This document shows, one piece after another, positions 18,345 to 27,842 of a DNA stretch of 64,000 bases. Within the stretch, counting starts at the first letter, position 1. Every line of letters starts with the position of its first letter. The notes beneath the pieces were generated by a model. It was not told the origin of the DNA. It saw only the letters and a program-made list of their open reading frames with translations, and ran no database searches. This stretch comes from Roseovarius halotolerans (lineage in GTDB: Bacteria > Pseudomonadota > Alphaproteobacteria > Rhodobacterales > Rhodobacteraceae): assembly GCF_900172255.1 (NCBI RefSeq), contig NZ_FWFU01000004.1:310001-374000 (forward strand), in the 5' to 3' direction. The position numbers and the translations under genes were made by a program.

Positions 18345-20082
18345 GGCGCTCGGCCTTGCCACCGGGATGGGTGACAGCGCCCTTGTAGGTTTCGCCGACA
18401 AGCTGCGCGTATTTCCAGAGCGCCCCGCTGGCATAGATCGTTTCGCGCGGCCCGGCCCAGTCGGCCTTGCGCGCGGCCAGTTCCTCGTCGGTGAGGTCGA
18501 CGCTCAGCACGCCATCGACCGCGTCGATGGTGATCACGTCGCCGGTCCTGATCATGGCGATGGGACCGCCATGTGCCGCCTCGGGGCCGACATGGCCGAC
18601 GCAGAAGCCGCGCGTCGCGCCGGAGAAGCGGCCATCGGTGATGAGCGCGACCTTCTTGCCCATCCCCTGCCCCGAAAGCGCGGCGGTGGTGGCGAGCATT
18701 TCACGCATGCCGGGGCCGCCTGCGGGGCCTTCGTTGCGGATGACGATGACCTCGCCTTCGTTGTATTCACGCGCCTTGACGGCGTCGAAGGCGTCTTCCT
18801 CGCATTCAAAGACGCGCGCGGGGCCGGTGAAGCGCTGGTGTTCCTCGGCGATGCCAGCGACCTTGACGATGGCGCCTGCCGGGGCAAGGTTGCCCTTGAG
18901 TCCGACCACGCCGCCGGTCTTGGTGATCGGCGTCTCGATGGGGAAGATCACCTTGCCGTCGGCCTCGCGTTCGATCAGGTCCAGTTCCTCGCCGATGGAG
19001 CGGCCGGTGGCGGTCATGCAATCCTCGTGGATCAGGCCGGCCTTGCGCAGCTCCTTCATCACCACGGGAATGCCGCCCGCGTCGTAGAGATCCTTGGCGA
19101 CATAGGTGCCGCCCGGTTTCAGATCGACGAAATAGGGGGTGTCGCGGAAGATGTCGCAGACATCCTCGAGATAGAACTCGATCCCCGCCTCGTGGGCGAT
19201 GGCGGGCAGATGCAGACCGGCATTGGTGGAGCCGCCGGTGCAGGCCACGACGCGCGCGGCGTTCTCGAGGCTCTGGCGGGTCACCACGTCACGGGCACGG
19301 ATGTTCTTTTCCAGCAGGTCCATCACCGCGCGGCCCGAGGCCTCGGCATATTGGTCGCGCGATTCATAGGGTGCGGGCATGCCCGAACTGTTCATCAGCG
19401 CAAGGCCGATCGCCTCGGAGACGCAGGCCATGGTATTGGCGGTGAACTGGCCGCCGCAGGCGCCCGCGGAAGGGCAAGCCACACGTTCGAGCGCATCGAG
19501 CGCCTTGTCGGACATCTGCTTGTTCTGGTGCCAGCCGACCGCCTCGAACATGTCCTGAACGGTCAGGTCACGGGTGCGGAATTCTTCGGGAATCTCGTCG
19601 ATCTGGGGTGCCTTGCCGGGCAGGATCGAGCCGCCATAGATGAACACGGAGGGCACGTTGAGCCGCACCATCGCCATCATCATCCCCGGCAGCGACTTGT
19701 CGCAGCCCGCAAGCCCGACCAGCGCGTCATAGCAATGGCCGCGCATGGTGAGTTCGACGGTGTCGGCGATCGCCTCGCGGCTGGCCAGCGAAGAGCGCAT
19801 CCCCTCGTGGCCCATGGCGATGCCGTCGGTCACGGTGATGGTGGTGAATTCGCGCGGGGTGCCGTGGGCTTCCTTGACGCCGCCCTTGACGGCCTGGGCC
19901 TGACGGCTGAGCGAAATGTTGCAGGGCGCGGCCTCGTTCCAGCAGGTCGCCACGCCGACCAGCGGCTGGTGGATTTCCTGCTCGGTCATCCCCATCGCGT
20001 AGTAATAGGAGCGATGCGGTGCGCGCGCCGGACCTTCGGTCACATAGCGGCTGGGCAGTTTGGATTTGTCGAACTTGGTCAT
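18325..20082 (-). CDS. ilvD: Dihydroxy-acid dehydratase
   Basis: A 585-residue iron-sulfur enzyme that converts 2,3-dihydroxy-isovalerate and -methylvalerate to the 2-keto acids in valine and isoleucine synthesis. The start at 20082 ([17 protein letters not shown]) has the strong ribosome-binding site GGGGAGG. Cluster-binding cysteines appear in [24 protein letters not shown] and [16 protein letters not shown], and the C-terminal active-site segment [12 protein letters not shown] is intact. Length is typical. A lipoprotein gene follows with overlap. Confidence 0.96.
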   Translation of the reverse strand: MTKFDKSKLPSRYVTEGPARAPHRSYYYAMGMTEQEIHQPLVGVATCWNEAAPCNISLSRQAQAVKGGVKEAHGTPREFTTITVTDGIAMGHEGMRSSLASREAIADTVELTMRGHCYDALVGLAGCDKSLPGMMMAMVRLNVPSVFIYGGSILPGKAPQIDEIPEEFRTRDLTVQDMFEAVGWHQNKQMSDKALDALERVACPSAGACGGQFTANTMACVSEAIGLALMNSSGMPAPYESRDQYAEASGRAVMDLLEKNIRARDVVTRQSLENAARVVACTGGSTNAGLHLPAIAHEAGIEFYLEDVCDIFRDTPYFVDLKPGGTYVAKDLYDAGGIPVVMKELRKAGLIHEDCMTATGRSIGEELDLIEREADGKVIFPIETPITKTGGVVGLKGNLAPAGAIVKVAGIAEEHQRFTGPARVFECEEDAFDAVKAREYNEGEVIVIRNEGPAGGPGMREMLATTAALSGQGMGKKVALITDGRFSGATRGFCVGHVGPEAAHGGPIAMIRTGDVITIDAVDGVLSVDLTDEELAARKADWAGPRETIYASGALWKYAQLVGETYKGAVTHPGGKAERHVYMDL

Positions 20083-20260
20083 GTGGGCCTCCCCGTGATC
20101 GTCAGGATCGGGTTTAAGTGACCGCGCCGCGAGGAACAAGGGCCAGTTGGCCGCGGGCGAGCGGGACGCGGGCCGGGGTATGAGCGGCCAGAGCGCGCGC
20201 TGCGCGCCGCCCGATGCGATGGCGGTTTCCCGCCCCGGTGCGATGCACTAGCGTAGCGCC

Positions 20261-21148
20261 ATGAGTTACGCACCATATGAAGGGCTTGTTGCCCCGGCAC
20301 GCGCATCTGCGCATCCCGCGCGGCTGCTGGTGGGCAGCGCGCTGACGCTGCTGTTGTTCCTTGGTTTCGGCTTCGTCTATTCGCGGCTGCACCGGGCACT
20401 GGTGACGCCCGAAACCTGGGCGGGGATCATCGACGAGTCGGCGAACGGGTCGAGCGCGGCCGGGGTCCTGATCAACCTTTACCTTTTCGTGCCGCTGATC
20501 GCCGCGCTGGGCATCGCGATGGCGCTGGTGCATGGGCGCCGCATCGCGGGGCTGATCGGGCCGCCGCGCCTGGCGCTCGTGCAGTTCCGCAAGGTGGCGG
20601 TGGCGATCATCCTGCTGATGGCGGCGTTGACCCTTGTGCCCACGGGCGGCGGCCCCGAGCCGGTGCTCAACATGGCGCCGGGGCGGTGGCTGTTGCTATT
20701 GCCGCTGGGACTGGCCGGGCTGGTGATACAGACCGGCGCCGAGGAGCTGGTGTTTCGCGGTTATCTCCAGAGCCAGCTGGCGGCGCGGTTCCGGCATCCG
20801 GCGATCTGGCTGGGCGTGCCGGCGGCGGCGTTCGGGCTGTTGCACCTGGATCCGGTGATGCATGGGGCGGATAGCTGGCTGGTGGTGATATGGGCCTGCG
20901 GATTCGGGCTGGCGGCGGGGGACCTGACGGCGCGCAGCGGCACGCTTGGCCCGGCGATCGCGCTGCACCTCGTGAACAACCTGGGCGCGGTGCTGATCGC
21001 CGCGCCAGAAGGCATCTTCGACGGGCTGGCGCTTTATGTCTATCCGCTTTCGCTGGGGGATGGCGGCGGGCTGACAAGCTGGCTGGCACTCGATCTGATG
21101 ATGCTGGCCTGCAGTTGGCTGGCGGCGCGGCTGGTATTGCGGCGCTGA
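20261..21148 (+). CDS. CPBP family intramembrane glutamic protease
   Basis: A 295-residue membrane protein with about eight hydrophobic segments. The CPBP (Abi/CAAX-processing) catalytic motifs are present in order: AEELVFRGYL (EExxxR, residues ~166-172), FGLLHLD (FxxxH-like, ~190) and LHLVNN (HxxxN, ~239). Such proteins cleave membrane substrates or protect against self-bacteriocins; the substrate here is unknown. It is divergent from ilvD and stands 60 bp before accD on the same strand, probably by chance. Confidence 0.88.
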   Translation: MSYAPYEGLVAPARASAHPARLLVGSALTLLLFLGFGFVYSRLHRALVTPETWAGIIDESANGSSAAGVLINLYLFVPLIAALGIAMALVHGRRIAGLIGPPRLALVQFRKVAVAIILLMAALTLVPTGGGPEPVLNMAPGRWLLLLPLGLAGLVIQTGAEELVFRGYLQSQLAARFRHPAIWLGVPAAAFGLLHLDPVMHGADSWLVVIWACGFGLAAGDLTARSGTLGPAIALHLVNNLGAVLIAAPEGIFDGLALYVYPLSLGDGGGLTSWLALDLMMLACSWLAARLVLRR

Positions 21149-21208
21149 TTGCATTTCGTGGCGCGTCCCATTATCTGGGAGGCGCAAGGCAACAAGGGAT
21201 CACGGGGC

Positions 21209-22198
21209 ATGAACTGGATCACCAACTACGTGCGTCCGCGCATCAATTCGATCTTCTCGCGCCGCGAGATGCCCGAGAACCTATGGTCCAAATGCGATGA
21301 ATGCGGCACCATGCTGTTTCACCGCGAGTTGAGCGAGAACCAGTATGTCTGCACCTCCTGCGGGCATCACATGCCGATCACCCCGCGCAACCGTTTCAAC
21401 GCGCTGTTCGATGGTGGCGTGTTCACCGAGATCGACGTGCCCGCGCCCGTCGCCGACCCGCTGAATTTCCGTGATCAGAAGCGGTATCCCGACCGGATGA
21501 AGGCCGCGCAGCGCGCCACCGGCGAAAAGGAGGCGATGCTGGTCGTCTCGGGCGAGATCGGCCGCACGCCCGTCGTGGCGGCGGCGCAGGATTTCAGCTT
21601 CATGGCCGGTTCGATGGGGATGTATGTGGGCAACGCCATCATCGCCGCCGCACAGGCGGCGGTGAAGCGCAAATGTCCGCTGATCCTGTTTTCCGCCGCC
21701 GGGGGCGCGCGGATGCAGGAAGGCATCCTGAGCCTGATGCAGATGCCGCGCACCACGGTCGCGGTACAGATGCTCAAGGAAGCGGGCCTGCCCTATATCG
21801 TCGTGCTGACTCATCCCACAACCGGGGGCGTCACGGCGTCCTATGCGATGCTGGGGGATGTGCATATCGCCGAACCCAACGCGCTGATCTGCTTTGCCGG
21901 GCCGCGCGTGATCGAGCAGACCATCCGCGAGAAGCTGCCCGAGGGGTTCCAGCGCGCCGAATACCTGCTGGATCACGGGATGCTGGACCGTGTCACGCCG
22001 CGCACCAAGATGCGTGACGAGTTGATCACCATCACGAGGATGCTTCTGGGTCTGCCGCCCGAGGTGAAGGGCGACCTGCCCGCCCCCGAAGCCACCCCGG
22101 ATACGGCCCCCGAAGCCGGAGACAAGCCCGAAGCCGAGAAGGCCAAGCCCGAGGCGGCCAAGAAGGCATCCGACAGCGGCACATCGCCCAAGACATGA
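21209..22198 (+). CDS. accD: Acetyl-CoA carboxylase carboxyltransferase subunit beta
   Basis: A 329-residue subunit of acetyl-CoA carboxylase, which with AccA transfers the carboxyl group from biotin to acetyl-CoA, the first step of fatty acid synthesis. The start at 21209 (MNWITNYVRPRINSIF) is the normal beginning. The zinc ribbon CDECGTMLFHREL...YVCTSC has all four Cys. The crotonase-like core (GSMGMYVGNAI, GGARMQEG, TGGVTASYAMLGD, GPRVIEQTI) follows. The last ~45 residues are a Pro/Ala/Glu/Lys-rich low-complexity tail. Overlaps folC by 4 bp, a pairing common in Proteobacteria. Confidence 0.96.
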   Translation: MNWITNYVRPRINSIFSRREMPENLWSKCDECGTMLFHRELSENQYVCTSCGHHMPITPRNRFNALFDGGVFTEIDVPAPVADPLNFRDQKRYPDRMKAAQRATGEKEAMLVVSGEIGRTPVVAAAQDFSFMAGSMGMYVGNAIIAAAQAAVKRKCPLILFSAAGGARMQEGILSLMQMPRTTVAVQMLKEAGLPYIVVLTHPTTGGVTASYAMLGDVHIAEPNALICFAGPRVIEQTIREKLPEGFQRAEYLLDHGMLDRVTPRTKMRDELITITRMLLGLPPEVKGDLPAPEATPDTAPEAGDKPEAEKAKPEAAKKASDSGTSPKT

Positions 22199-23469
22199 GC
22201 GGCGCGACATCGGACATCATCCTTGAGCGGATGATGTCGCTTCATCCCAAGATCATCGACCTGACTCTGGACCGTGTCTGGCGCCTGCTGGAGTCGCTGG
22301 GCAATCCGCAGAACGACCTGCCGCCCGTGATCCATGTGGCGGGGACCAATGGCAAGGGATCGACCCTTGCGATGATCCGCGCCGGTCTGGAGGGCGCGGG
22401 GCTGACCTGTCACGCCTATACCTCGCCGCATCTGGCGCGGTTTCACGAGCGTATCCGGCTGGCGGGGGAACTGATCTCGGAACCGGACCTGGCGGCGGTG
22501 CTGGATGAGTGTCACGCGGCCAATGGCGATGCGCCGATCACCTATTTCGAGATCACCACCTGCGCCGCCTTGCTGGCGATGTCGCGGATCAAGGCGGATT
22601 ACACGCTGCTGGAGGTCGGGCTTGGCGGGCGTCTGGATGCGACCAACGTGATCGAGGCCCCGGCGCTGACGATCATCACGCCGGTTTCGATCGACCATGA
22701 GCAATATCTGGGGGATACGCTGGCCAAGATCGCCGGTGAGAAGGCCGGGATCATCAAGCGCGGCGTGCCCTGTGTCGTCGGCCCGCAACACTATGACGCA
22801 ATGGAGGTGATCGAGGCGCGCGCCGCCGCACTTGGCGCGCCGGTGATCGCGCAGGGGCAGCATTGGCATGTCTTCGAGGAGCGCGGGCGGCTGGTGTTTC
22901 AGGACGAGCGCGGGTTGCTCGACCTGCCGCTGCCCAACCTGCCGGGCGCGCACCAGATCGACAATGCCGGTGCGGCGCTGGCGGCGCTGCGCACACTCGA
23001 TGCGGGCGAGGCGGCCTATGGCGCGGCGGTCACGCGCGCCGAGTGGCCCGCGCGCATGCAGCGCCTGAACAGCGGGCCGTTGGCCGAAATCGCCCCCGAG
23101 GCCGAACTGTGGCTCGATGGCGGGCATAACGCCGCCGCCGGACAGGCGCTGGCGCGTCATCTGGCGAGCCTGCCCGAGCGGCCCACTTATCTGATCTGCG
23201 GGATGCTCAATACCAAGGATATCGCCGGTTACCTGGGGCCGCTGGCGGCGCAGGCCGAGAGCCTGACCGCCCTGTCCATTCCCGGCGAGGCCAATACATT
23301 GCCCGCCAGCGAAACCGCCGGGGCCGCGCGCGCCGTGGGGCTTGAGGCCGGCACGGCCGAGGATCTGCGCGCGGCATTGCGGATGATTGCCGAACGGGCG
23401 CCGCATGCGCGCATCCTGATTTGCGGCTCGCTCTACCTTGCGGGTCATGTGCTGCGCGAAAACGCCTGA
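22195..23469 (+). CDS. folC: Bifunctional folylpolyglutamate synthase/dihydrofolate synthase
   Basis: A 424-residue Mur-ligase-like enzyme that adds glutamate to dihydropteroate and then to tetrahydrofolates. HVAGTNGKGSTLAM is the P-loop (residues ~48-61), TSPHLARFHERI is the folate/Omega-loop signature, and the LEVGLGGRLDATNV and SIDHEQYLGDT blocks are conserved. WLDGGHNAAAGQ in the C-terminal domain is also typical. The ATG overlaps the accD stop. Confidence 0.95.
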   Translation: MSGATSDIILERMMSLHPKIIDLTLDRVWRLLESLGNPQNDLPPVIHVAGTNGKGSTLAMIRAGLEGAGLTCHAYTSPHLARFHERIRLAGELISEPDLAAVLDECHAANGDAPITYFEITTCAALLAMSRIKADYTLLEVGLGGRLDATNVIEAPALTIITPVSIDHEQYLGDTLAKIAGEKAGIIKRGVPCVVGPQHYDAMEVIEARAAALGAPVIAQGQHWHVFEERGRLVFQDERGLLDLPLPNLPGAHQIDNAGAALAALRTLDAGEAAYGAAVTRAEWPARMQRLNSGPLAEIAPEAELWLDGGHNAAAGQALARHLASLPERPTYLICGMLNTKDIAGYLGPLAAQAESLTALSIPGEANTLPASETAGAARAVGLEAGTAEDLRAALRMIAERAPHARILICGSLYLAGHVLRENA

Positions 23470-23658
23470 TTTCACGGCGCGGGGGCGGGAAATCGCAAGA
23501 AACGAATCACGGCAGGTTGACCGATTCGATCCGATTCGCCAGTATCGCGGTGAACGGCCCGTTTGCGCCGATGATCCGCCGCCTCAGATGTGGTGGTTTC
23601 ATGAAAGGCAGGCGGCGGGCACGCTGGAATTCAAGGTTACGGTGGCAGGAATGATCGA

Positions 23659-23684
23659 GGGGCCGGTGCAACGGCCCCCTTTCA
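23659..23684 (+). terminator. Possible terminator for accD-folC
   Basis: A 7-bp stem GGGGCCG (23659-23665) with CGGCCCC (23672-23678) and a 6-nt loop is followed by CCTTTCATTT. The T-run is short and the hairpin is 190 bp after folC, so the call is tentative. Confidence 0.45.
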
Positions 23685-23712
23685 TTTGGTGGGGTGGGTT
23701 GCGCCAGACATG

Positions 23713-23740
23713 AAAAAGCCCGGACGATTGTCCGGGCTTT
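23713..23740 (-). terminator. Terminator of the atp (Fo) operon
   Basis: An 11-bp perfect stem, AAAGCCCGGAC (23715-23725) and GTCCGGGCTTT (23730-23740), with a GATT loop. Read on the reverse strand, the stem ends in five T and lies 27 bp after the atpF stop. The plus strand also has TTT, so it may work in both directions. Confidence 0.85.
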
Positions 23741-23766
23741 CGCATGAGAGACGGTGGTTCGATCCG

Positions 23767-24324
23767 TCAGTGCATCTTGGCGTCGACCTCGGCGATGGCG
23801 TCGTCGATCAGCTTGTTGCCGTCAGTGGCGGTCATCTTCTTGGCGACCACGTCCTTGGCGGCGGCGATGGCGACGCGGATGGCCTCGTCACGGACTTCGC
23901 GCACGGCACGCGCCTCGGCGGAGGCAATCTGGTCCTCGGCGCCCCTGAGACGGCGAGCGATCGAGGCCTTGAGGTTCTCTTGCGCCTGTTCACCGGCTTC
24001 GGTGGCTTCCTGCTTGGCGTGCGACACGATGCGGTCGGCCTGCTCCTGCACTTCCTTCTGCTTGCGCTCGTAGCTGGCCAGAAGGGTCTGCGCCTCTTCG
24101 CGAAGGGCACGGGCCTCGTCGAGTTCGGCCTTGATGCCATCGGCGCGCTTGTCGAGCTGGGCACCGATCAGCGACGGCACCTTGAAGTAGAACAGCACCG
24201 CGATGAACAGCAGGAAACCCAGCAGCACGATGAAGTTGGTATTGTGCAGCGAGAAGAACGGGCCAGATGCGGCCAGCGCGGGGCTGGCGGCAAAAAGGGC
24301 GGTCAGCGTGGCAAGGTATCTCAT
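23767..24324 (-). CDS. atpF: FoF1 ATP synthase subunit b
   Basis: A 185-residue peripheral-stalk subunit. A short signal-like hydrophobic start is followed by one membrane helix (FIVLLGFLLFIAVLFYF, residues ~30-46) and then a long charged, heptad-like helix that binds delta. It is the last gene of atpI-B-E-X-F. In photosynthetic bacteria and Rhodobacterales b and b' form a heterodimeric stalk; the neighbouring gene encodes b'. Confidence 0.95.
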   Translation of the reverse strand: MRYLATLTALFAASPALAASGPFFSLHNTNFIVLLGFLLFIAVLFYFKVPSLIGAQLDKRADGIKAELDEARALREEAQTLLASYERKQKEVQEQADRIVSHAKQEATEAGEQAQENLKASIARRLRGAEDQIASAEARAVREVRDEAIRVAIAAAKDVVAKKMTATDGNKLIDDAIAEVDAKMH

Positions 24325-24329
24325 GGCGC

Positions 24330-24875
24330 TTATCCCTTCATCCGTGCGTTCACGGCCGCGGTGATGGTCCGCGCGTCGGCCTTGGTGCCCATCGCGGCAA
24401 CCAGCTCGGCGGCGGTATCCTTGGCCACGCCCTGGACGCTTTCCATCGCGCCTGCGCGGGTCTCGGCGATCTTCTTTTCGCTTTCGGCCAGCTTGGCGGC
24501 GATTTCGGCATCGGCCTTGGCGGTGGCCGCATCAAGATCGGCCTGGATCTCGGCCTTGGCCTCGGCGATGATCTTCTGCGCCTCGATGCGCGCTTCGGCG
24601 AGGGCCTTGTTATAGGCTTCCTCGGCCTCGAGCGCGCGGGCCTTCAGATCTTCGGCGGCGGCAAGATCGTTGGTGATGGAGCCCTGACGCTCGGCCAGAA
24701 CCGAGGCGATGCGCGGCAGCGCGACGCGCGACAGGAAGAAGAAGATCACGGCCAGCGTGACCAGAAGCCAGAAAATCTGGTTGGGCCACCAGTCGAAGCA
24801 CAGCTGCGGCATGCCGACGGCGGAACCGTCAACGACGCAGGTGCTTGTGGTTTCCCCTAGGGTTTCGGTCGCCAT
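24330..24875 (-). CDS. atpX: FoF1 ATP synthase subunit b'
   Basis: A 181-residue b-type stalk subunit. The start at 24875 ([10 protein letters not shown]) has GGAGG at the correct distance; the ATG at 24887 lies before that site. The membrane helix ([27 protein letters not shown], residues ~33-52) begins after a longer N-terminal segment with [10 protein letters not shown], a mark of b'. The rest is an Ala/Glu/Lys-rich helix. It is 5 bp upstream of atpF. Confidence 0.94.
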   Translation of the reverse strand: MATETLGETTSTCVVDGSAVGMPQLCFDWWPNQIFWLLVTLAVIFFFLSRVALPRIASVLAERQGSITNDLAAAEDLKARALEAEEAYNKALAEARIEAQKIIAEAKAEIQADLDAATAKADAEIAAKLAESEKKIAETRAGAMESVQGVAKDTAAELVAAMGTKADARTITAAVNARMKG

Positions 24876-24964
24876 GTCGTCCTCCATCGGAACTGGGTCT
24901 CACTATCGGGCGACCCGTATCGTCGATACAGGCCGCCCGCGCGTAAGGAAAGGTTCCGTAAGGT

Positions 24965-25189
24965 TCAGACGGCGAACATCAGCAGCAGGGCGACCAGGAA
25001 CGAGAAGATGCCCAGTGCTTCTGCGAATGCGATACCGATGAACAGGGTCGCTGTCTGGCCGGCTGCGGCCGAGGGGTTGCGCAGAGCGCCGGACAGGAAG
25101 TTGCCTGCCACGTTGCCCACACCGATAGCGGCTGCGCCGGAACCGATTGCTGCCAGACCGGCGCCGATATGTGCGAGTTCGCCTTCCAT
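24965..25189 (-). CDS. atpE: FoF1 ATP synthase subunit c
   Basis: A 74-residue proteolipid of the rotating c-ring. The start at 25189 (MEGELAHIG) has the ribosome-binding site AAGGAG; a longer frame starting at 25264 is not used. Two membrane helices flank the polar loop RNP (residues 37-39); the ion-binding carboxylate is Glu57 in FAEALGIF, with no extra Na+-type ligands evident, so it should be proton-coupled. High expression relative to its neighbours is expected from subunit stoichiometry. Confidence 0.97.
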   Translation of the reverse strand: MEGELAHIGAGLAAIGSGAAAIGVGNVAGNFLSGALRNPSAAAGQTATLFIGIAFAEALGIFSFLVALLLMFAV

Positions 25190-25241
25190 GATGTATCTCC
25201 TTACGATTGGAAGTTTAGATGAGTGTGTTTGTCGGGGGACC

Positions 25242-25997
25242 TTAGTGCGAGGGATGCAGCGCATCCTTGAGGTAAACGCAGGTCAGGATCGTGAAAACAT
25301 AGGCCTGGATGAAGGCCACGAGGACTTCGAGCCCGTACATCGCGGTGATCGCGACGACCGAGATCGGGCTGACCGCCGCGATCGCGGCGAAGCCGGCGAA
25401 AACCTTGATCACGGCATGGCCGGCCATCAGGTTGCCGGCAAGACGGATGGAGTGGCTGACCGGGCGCACGAAGTAGGAAATGATCTCGATCACGGCCAGG
25501 ATCGGGCGCAGCGCCAGCGGCGCGCTCTTGACCCAGAAGAGGCCGAGGAAGGCGCTGCCGTTCTTGACGAAGCCGACGATCGTCACCGTGAAGAACACCA
25601 TCAGCGCCAGCAGCACGGTCACCGCGAAATGCGAGGTGGTGGTGAAGGACATCGGCAGGAGGCCGAGGAAGTTGGCGAAGACGATGAACATGAACAGCGT
25701 CATGATATAGGGGAAGAAGCCGACGGCGTCCTTGCCGGCCACGTCCTCGACCATCTTGTAGATGAAGCCATAGGCCAGTTCACCGACCGACTGCATCCGG
25801 CCGGGGATCGTCGTGCGTTTCGACGTGCCCAGCACCATCAGCGCCATCACGGCCAGAACGGTGAGCGCCATCCAGAGGGTTGCGTTGGTGATCGTGAACA
25901 GGCCCACCGGGCCGTCTCCGAAGAGCGGCTTGATGATGAACTGATCCATCGGGTGGAAAACCAGACCGCCCTCTTCGCCATGCGCTTCAGTCGCCAT
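25242..25997 (-). CDS. atpB: FoF1 ATP synthase subunit a
   Basis: A 251-residue membrane subunit that forms the proton half-channels facing the c-ring. The essential Arg is in [12 protein letters not shown] (residue ~172), and [15 protein letters not shown] near the C-terminus is the last conserved helix. Five to six membrane helices are visible. It overlaps atpI by 11 bp and precedes atpE by 52 bp. Confidence 0.96.
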   Translation of the reverse strand: MATEAHGEEGGLVFHPMDQFIIKPLFGDGPVGLFTITNATLWMALTVLAVMALMVLGTSKRTTIPGRMQSVGELAYGFIYKMVEDVAGKDAVGFFPYIMTLFMFIVFANFLGLLPMSFTTTSHFAVTVLLALMVFFTVTIVGFVKNGSAFLGLFWVKSAPLALRPILAVIEIISYFVRPVSHSIRLAGNLMAGHAVIKVFAGFAAIAAVSPISVVAITAMYGLEVLVAFIQAYVFTILTCVYLKDALHPSH

Positions 25998-26355
25998 CTT
26001 TCGTCCTCTTCTCGCCGCCCGCGTCCGCGGCGTTGTCGTTACCGTCGCCCTGACGGGCGCTTTCCTGTCGCTGGAGTTCCCGGGCGCTGCGCATCATCGT
26101 CTTGATGCCCGCCACAAGCCCCAGCATCGTGAACAGCACCAGCAGGATGGGCAGCGTGCCGAACAGCACATCGAGCCCGTATCCGATGCCGAAACCGATC
26201 ATCAGACCGGCCACGAGTTCCGTCACCATTCGCCAACCGACCTGCGCCTGGCTGTAGTGTTCCTCGGAATGGTGCCGTGGTTCCTTGCTCGCCTTGAGAG
26301 CCTTGATCCTGTCCTCAAGCCGCGCCAGGCGCTCGCTTTCGTCGGGATCGGTCAC
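25987..26355 (-). CDS. atpI: AtpI/AtpZ-type ATP synthase accessory protein
   Basis: A 122-residue protein with a GTG start and an AAGGGG ribosome-binding site. A charged N-terminal region is followed by two membrane helices ([25 protein letters not shown] at ~43-62, and [17 protein letters not shown] at ~68-84), then a charged tail. AtpI proteins help c-ring assembly or Mg2+ supply. It is the first gene of the Fo operon; F1 genes are elsewhere, as usual in Rhodobacterales. Confidence 0.9.
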   Translation of the reverse strand: MTDPDESERLARLEDRIKALKASKEPRHHSEEHYSQAQVGWRMVTELVAGLMIGFGIGYGLDVLFGTLPILLVLFTMLGLVAGIKTMMRSARELQRQESARQGDGNDNAADAGGEKRTKDGD

Positions 26356-26385
26356 GGTGGTTCACCCCTTGGAATGGTTGCGCCT

Positions 26386-26414
26386 TTGCTAAGCGGCACC
26401 GCCAACCGAGTCAA
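26386..26414 (-). promoter_or_regulatory. Candidate sigma-70 promoter of the atp operon
   Basis: On the reverse strand TTGACT (26409-26414) and TAGCAA (26386-26391) are separated by 17 bp, which would start transcription about 24 bp before the atpI start. The -10 box is a weak match, but its distance to the gene is sensible. Confidence 0.45.
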
Positions 26415-26539
26415 GCGCACGAAGCGCCCCGATGAAACAGGAACAACCTGTTGAATTATCAATATATTTACCAACCGCAAAAACGAGCGGCCATTCTGCC
26501 GCAACCCCGGACCGGGCGATTCCGGCGCATTTGCCATAT

Positions 26540-26555
26540 TCAACCAAACGGTTGA
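26540..26555. promoter_or_regulatory. ArsR-type operator palindrome
   Basis: The 16-bp palindrome TCAACC-AAAC-GGTTGA lies 22 bp upstream of the ArsR-family gene start. Sites of the form CAACC-N4-GGTTG are what I expect for autoregulated SdpR-like ArsR proteins in alphaproteobacteria. Confidence 0.6.
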
Positions 26556-26577
26556 CGAAACCCGGAAGGCGCGCTTA

Positions 26578-26934
26578 ATGCCAGCCATGTCCCATCGCCT
26601 TGACATCACCTTTCACGCATTGGCCGATCCGACCCGGCGGGCGATCCTGTCGATGCTGCTGGAAGACGACATGGCGGTGAGCGACGTGGCCGAGCCCTTC
26701 GAGATGTCGCTGGCGGCGGTGTCGAAGCATCTTGGCATCCTGAGCCGCGCGGGGCTGATCAGCCAGGAAAGGCGGGGTCGGGTGAAGTGGTGCCAGCTTG
26801 AACCCGACGCGCTGCGCGACGCCAGCATATGGATGCAGAGCTTCGGCCAGTTCGAGGCTGTGAACCTAGACGCGTTCGAGAAGTTCCTCGCCACCGAGTT
26901 TCCGGGCAACGACACCGCCGGTCAGGACGGCTGA
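26578..26934 (+). CDS. ArsR/SmtB family transcriptional regulator (SdpR-like)
   Basis: A 118-residue (115 from the ATG at 26587) winged-helix repressor. FHALADPTRRAILSML and SLAAVSKHLGILSRAGLI are the classical ArsR recognition-helix region; RRGRVKWCQLEPDALR is the wing and C-terminal helix. It has a single Cys and no metal-binding or dithiol pair, so it is not a SqrR/BigR persulfide sensor. Such regulators usually sit beside an SRPBCC (AHSA1) protein gene, which is absent here; the next gene is a convergent transporter. Autoregulation through the palindrome at 26540 is likely. Confidence 0.9.
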   Translation: MPAMSHRLDITFHALADPTRRAILSMLLEDDMAVSDVAEPFEMSLAAVSKHLGILSRAGLISQERRGRVKWCQLEPDALRDASIWMQSFGQFEAVNLDAFEKFLATEFPGNDTAGQDG

Positions 26935-26954
26935 GGCGGCGGCGCCGGGGTCAT

Positions 26955-27842
26955 TCAGGCCGGGTGCTCGTCCTTGAGCAGAAGCACCAGCGCCAGCACG
27001 ATCATCGCCACCCCCAAGAACACCATCGCACGCGGCAGGCCGTGGCCCAGCGCCGCCTCCCAGCAGATGACCCAGACCGGCGTGAGATAGGTATAGGCCA
27101 TGACCTTGGCGCTTGGCAGGCGCAGCGAGGCGTATTGCAGCAGCACGAAGGTCATCGCCGTGGCCGCCAGCGACACATAGGCCAGCGTGATCCACACGAT
27201 CGGCGGCAGGCTGGCCCAGTCGGTCGCGCGAAGGTCGCTCCAGCCCGCCAGCGTCACCAGCAGCGCAGCACCAATCATCGCACCGAAGGAGAACACCACC
27301 GGCGGTTCTCCCCGATTGAGGCGGCGCACCATCGGCGTATAGAAGGCATGGGCGACGCAGCCCCAGAAATAGATCATCTCGCCGCGGCCGATCTCGAACG
27401 CCATCAGCGCCGACAGGTCGGAGTCGAAGATCACCCAGAGCGCCCCGCCCGCACCCACGCCGAGCGCCAGCGCCATGCGGCGGGTCATCACCTGTCGCAG
27501 CAGCAGGTAGCCGAAAAGCCCCGCCACCAGCGGCGTGAGCGTGAACACCGCCGCCGCCGAGACCGGCCTGGCGGTCTTGAGCCCCTCGAACATCAGCACG
27601 AAGTAGAGCCCCATCGCCCCGCCGAGCACGAGATAGCGCCAGGGTGCGCGAAACGCGCGGCGTTCAAGACCGTGAGTGAGGTGGGCGGCGATCCCGACGA
27701 TCACCGCCGCGATGATGAAGCGCACCGCGTTGAGCGCCGTGGGGGCGATATCCCCCGCGGCCATCGACCCCAGCGCGAAGGAGCCCGCGATCAACCCTGA
27801 AAAGGCCAGCATCGCCAGGTGACCGCGAAGGGCCTGGCTCAT
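26955..27842 (-). CDS. DMT (EamA) family transporter
   Basis: A 295-residue inner-membrane protein with ten hydrophobic segments in two EamA repeats (residues ~8-135 and ~150-285). EamA proteins usually export amino acids or related metabolites. VFTLTPLVAGLFGYLLLRQ and MAYTYLTPVWVICWEAALG are the typical end-of-repeat motifs. It overlaps the LysR gene by 4 bp and is probably its co-transcribed target; the exported compound is unknown. Confidence 0.9.
   Translation of the reverse strand: MSQALRGHLAMLAFSGLIAGSFALGSMAAGDIAPTALNAVRFIIAAVIVGIAAHLTHGLERRAFRAPWRYLVLGGAMGLYFVLMFEGLKTARPVSAAAVFTLTPLVAGLFGYLLLRQVMTRRMALALGVGAGGALWVIFDSDLSALMAFEIGRGEMIYFWGCVAHAFYTPMVRRLNRGEPPVVFSFGAMIGAALLVTLAGWSDLRATDWASLPPIVWITLAYVSLAATAMTFVLLQYASLRLPSAKVMAYTYLTPVWVICWEAALGHGLPRAMVFLGVAMIVLALVLLLKDEHPA

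Larger units (their letters stand above)
23470..23766. other. Intergenic region between folC and atpF
   Basis: A 297-bp spacer between convergent units. It holds two hairpins (listed separately) and a possible 41-codon frame at 23588-23713 starting MWWFHERQAAGTLEFK, rich in Trp and with GC-biased third positions but without a ribosome-binding site. I see no RNA gene or repeat family in the remainder. Confidence 0.5.

Noticed and set aside
18226..20121. Open frame of 631 codons antisense to ilvD
   Set aside because: Shadow of ilvD with typical antisense composition (Gly, Asp, His); no ribosome-binding site or family motif.
26578..26934. ArsR protein as the SqrR/BigR sensor for the 13186 operator
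   Set aside because: It has only one Cys and its own upstream palindrome differs completely from ATTC-N8-GAAT.
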